Origin: Eubacteriales bacterium
GTDB lineage: Bacteria; Bacillota; Clostridia; Tissierellales; GPF-1
NCBI GenBank assembly: GCA_030625815.1
Contig: DAOUQF010000027.1
Coordinates: 1 to 52,661, forward strand
Reading direction: 5' to 3'
Length of the DNA: 52,661 nucleotides
Shown: piece by piece, positions 52,655 to 52,661 of the stretch
Layout of the letters: every line of letters begins with the position of its first letter
Position numbering within the stretch: position 1 is the first letter of the stretch
Notes under the pieces: generated by a model
The model's database searches: none
What the model saw: the letters and a program-made list of their open reading frames with translations, nothing else
Told to the model about the DNA's origin: nothing
Made by a program: the position numbers and the translations under genes

Positions 52655-52661
52655 TCCATGG

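Overview
The window reads as one contiguous chromosomal segment of an anaerobic, Gram-positive, Clostridia-like bacterium of moderate G+C. The evidence is a class I heat-shock operon with a CIRCE operator (hrcA-grpE-dnaK-dnaJ), the phoH-ybeY-dgkA-era-recO-glyS run, T-box leaders, strong AGGAGG ribosome-binding sites, an S-layer-homology surface protein, and a selenocysteine system (selB plus tRNA-Sec). I see no insertion sequence, phage, CRISPR array or rRNA. Most genes lie on the minus strand, so operons are described right to left.

Left part (1-7050). A BmrC-like ABC exporter half follows an attenuator-like leader with a 40-codon peptide and two terminators; its partner gene would lie beyond the left edge. 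Then come a cyclophilin, a nitroreductase and a polar amino-acid ABC uptake locus. That locus has two copies of a promoter/T-box/binding-protein unit. The downstream copy has lost the T-box sequence itself but keeps its terminator.

Central housekeeping part (7054-34568). hflX; a dihydroorotate-dehydrogenase-like gene; a nicotinate phosphoribosyltransferase operon; a HAD phosphatase; the PPDK regulator; glyS-recO-era-dgkA-ybeY-phoH; yqeY-rpsU; a HIT protein; mtaB-rsmE-prmA; dnaJ-dnaK-grpE-hrcA with CIRCE and promoter; hemW-lepA; rpsT; holA-comEC. These cover protein folding, ribosome maturation, tRNA modification and DNA replication/uptake.

Accessory metabolic part (34638-39654). A small secreted protein of unknown function; a GntR/HutC regulator divergent from an MDR dehydrogenase plus Gfo/Idh/MocA oxidoreductase pair, with a perfect inverted repeat over the shared promoters; then a prolidase-type aminopeptidase and a universal stress protein.

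Surface module (39798-48180). A 1920-residue secreted protein with Asp-box (sialidase-like) repeats, Ig-like repeats and C-terminal SLH domains is followed by a 782-residue secreted protein with cadherin-like beta-sandwich repeats. Upstream is a sequence matching the class I cyclic-di-GMP riboswitch, overlapping an intrinsic terminator. A surface adhesion or glycan-binding system switched by c-di-GMP is the most coherent reading.

Right end (48250-52661). tRNA-Sec, a two-component system (histidine kinase and OmpR-type regulator) and selB. The last bases suggest that selB overlaps the end of another gene, plausibly selA.

The three regulatory RNAs (peptide-leader attenuator, full/decayed T-box pair, c-di-GMP riboswitch) are the most interesting content. 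All were read by eye and none was folded computationally.
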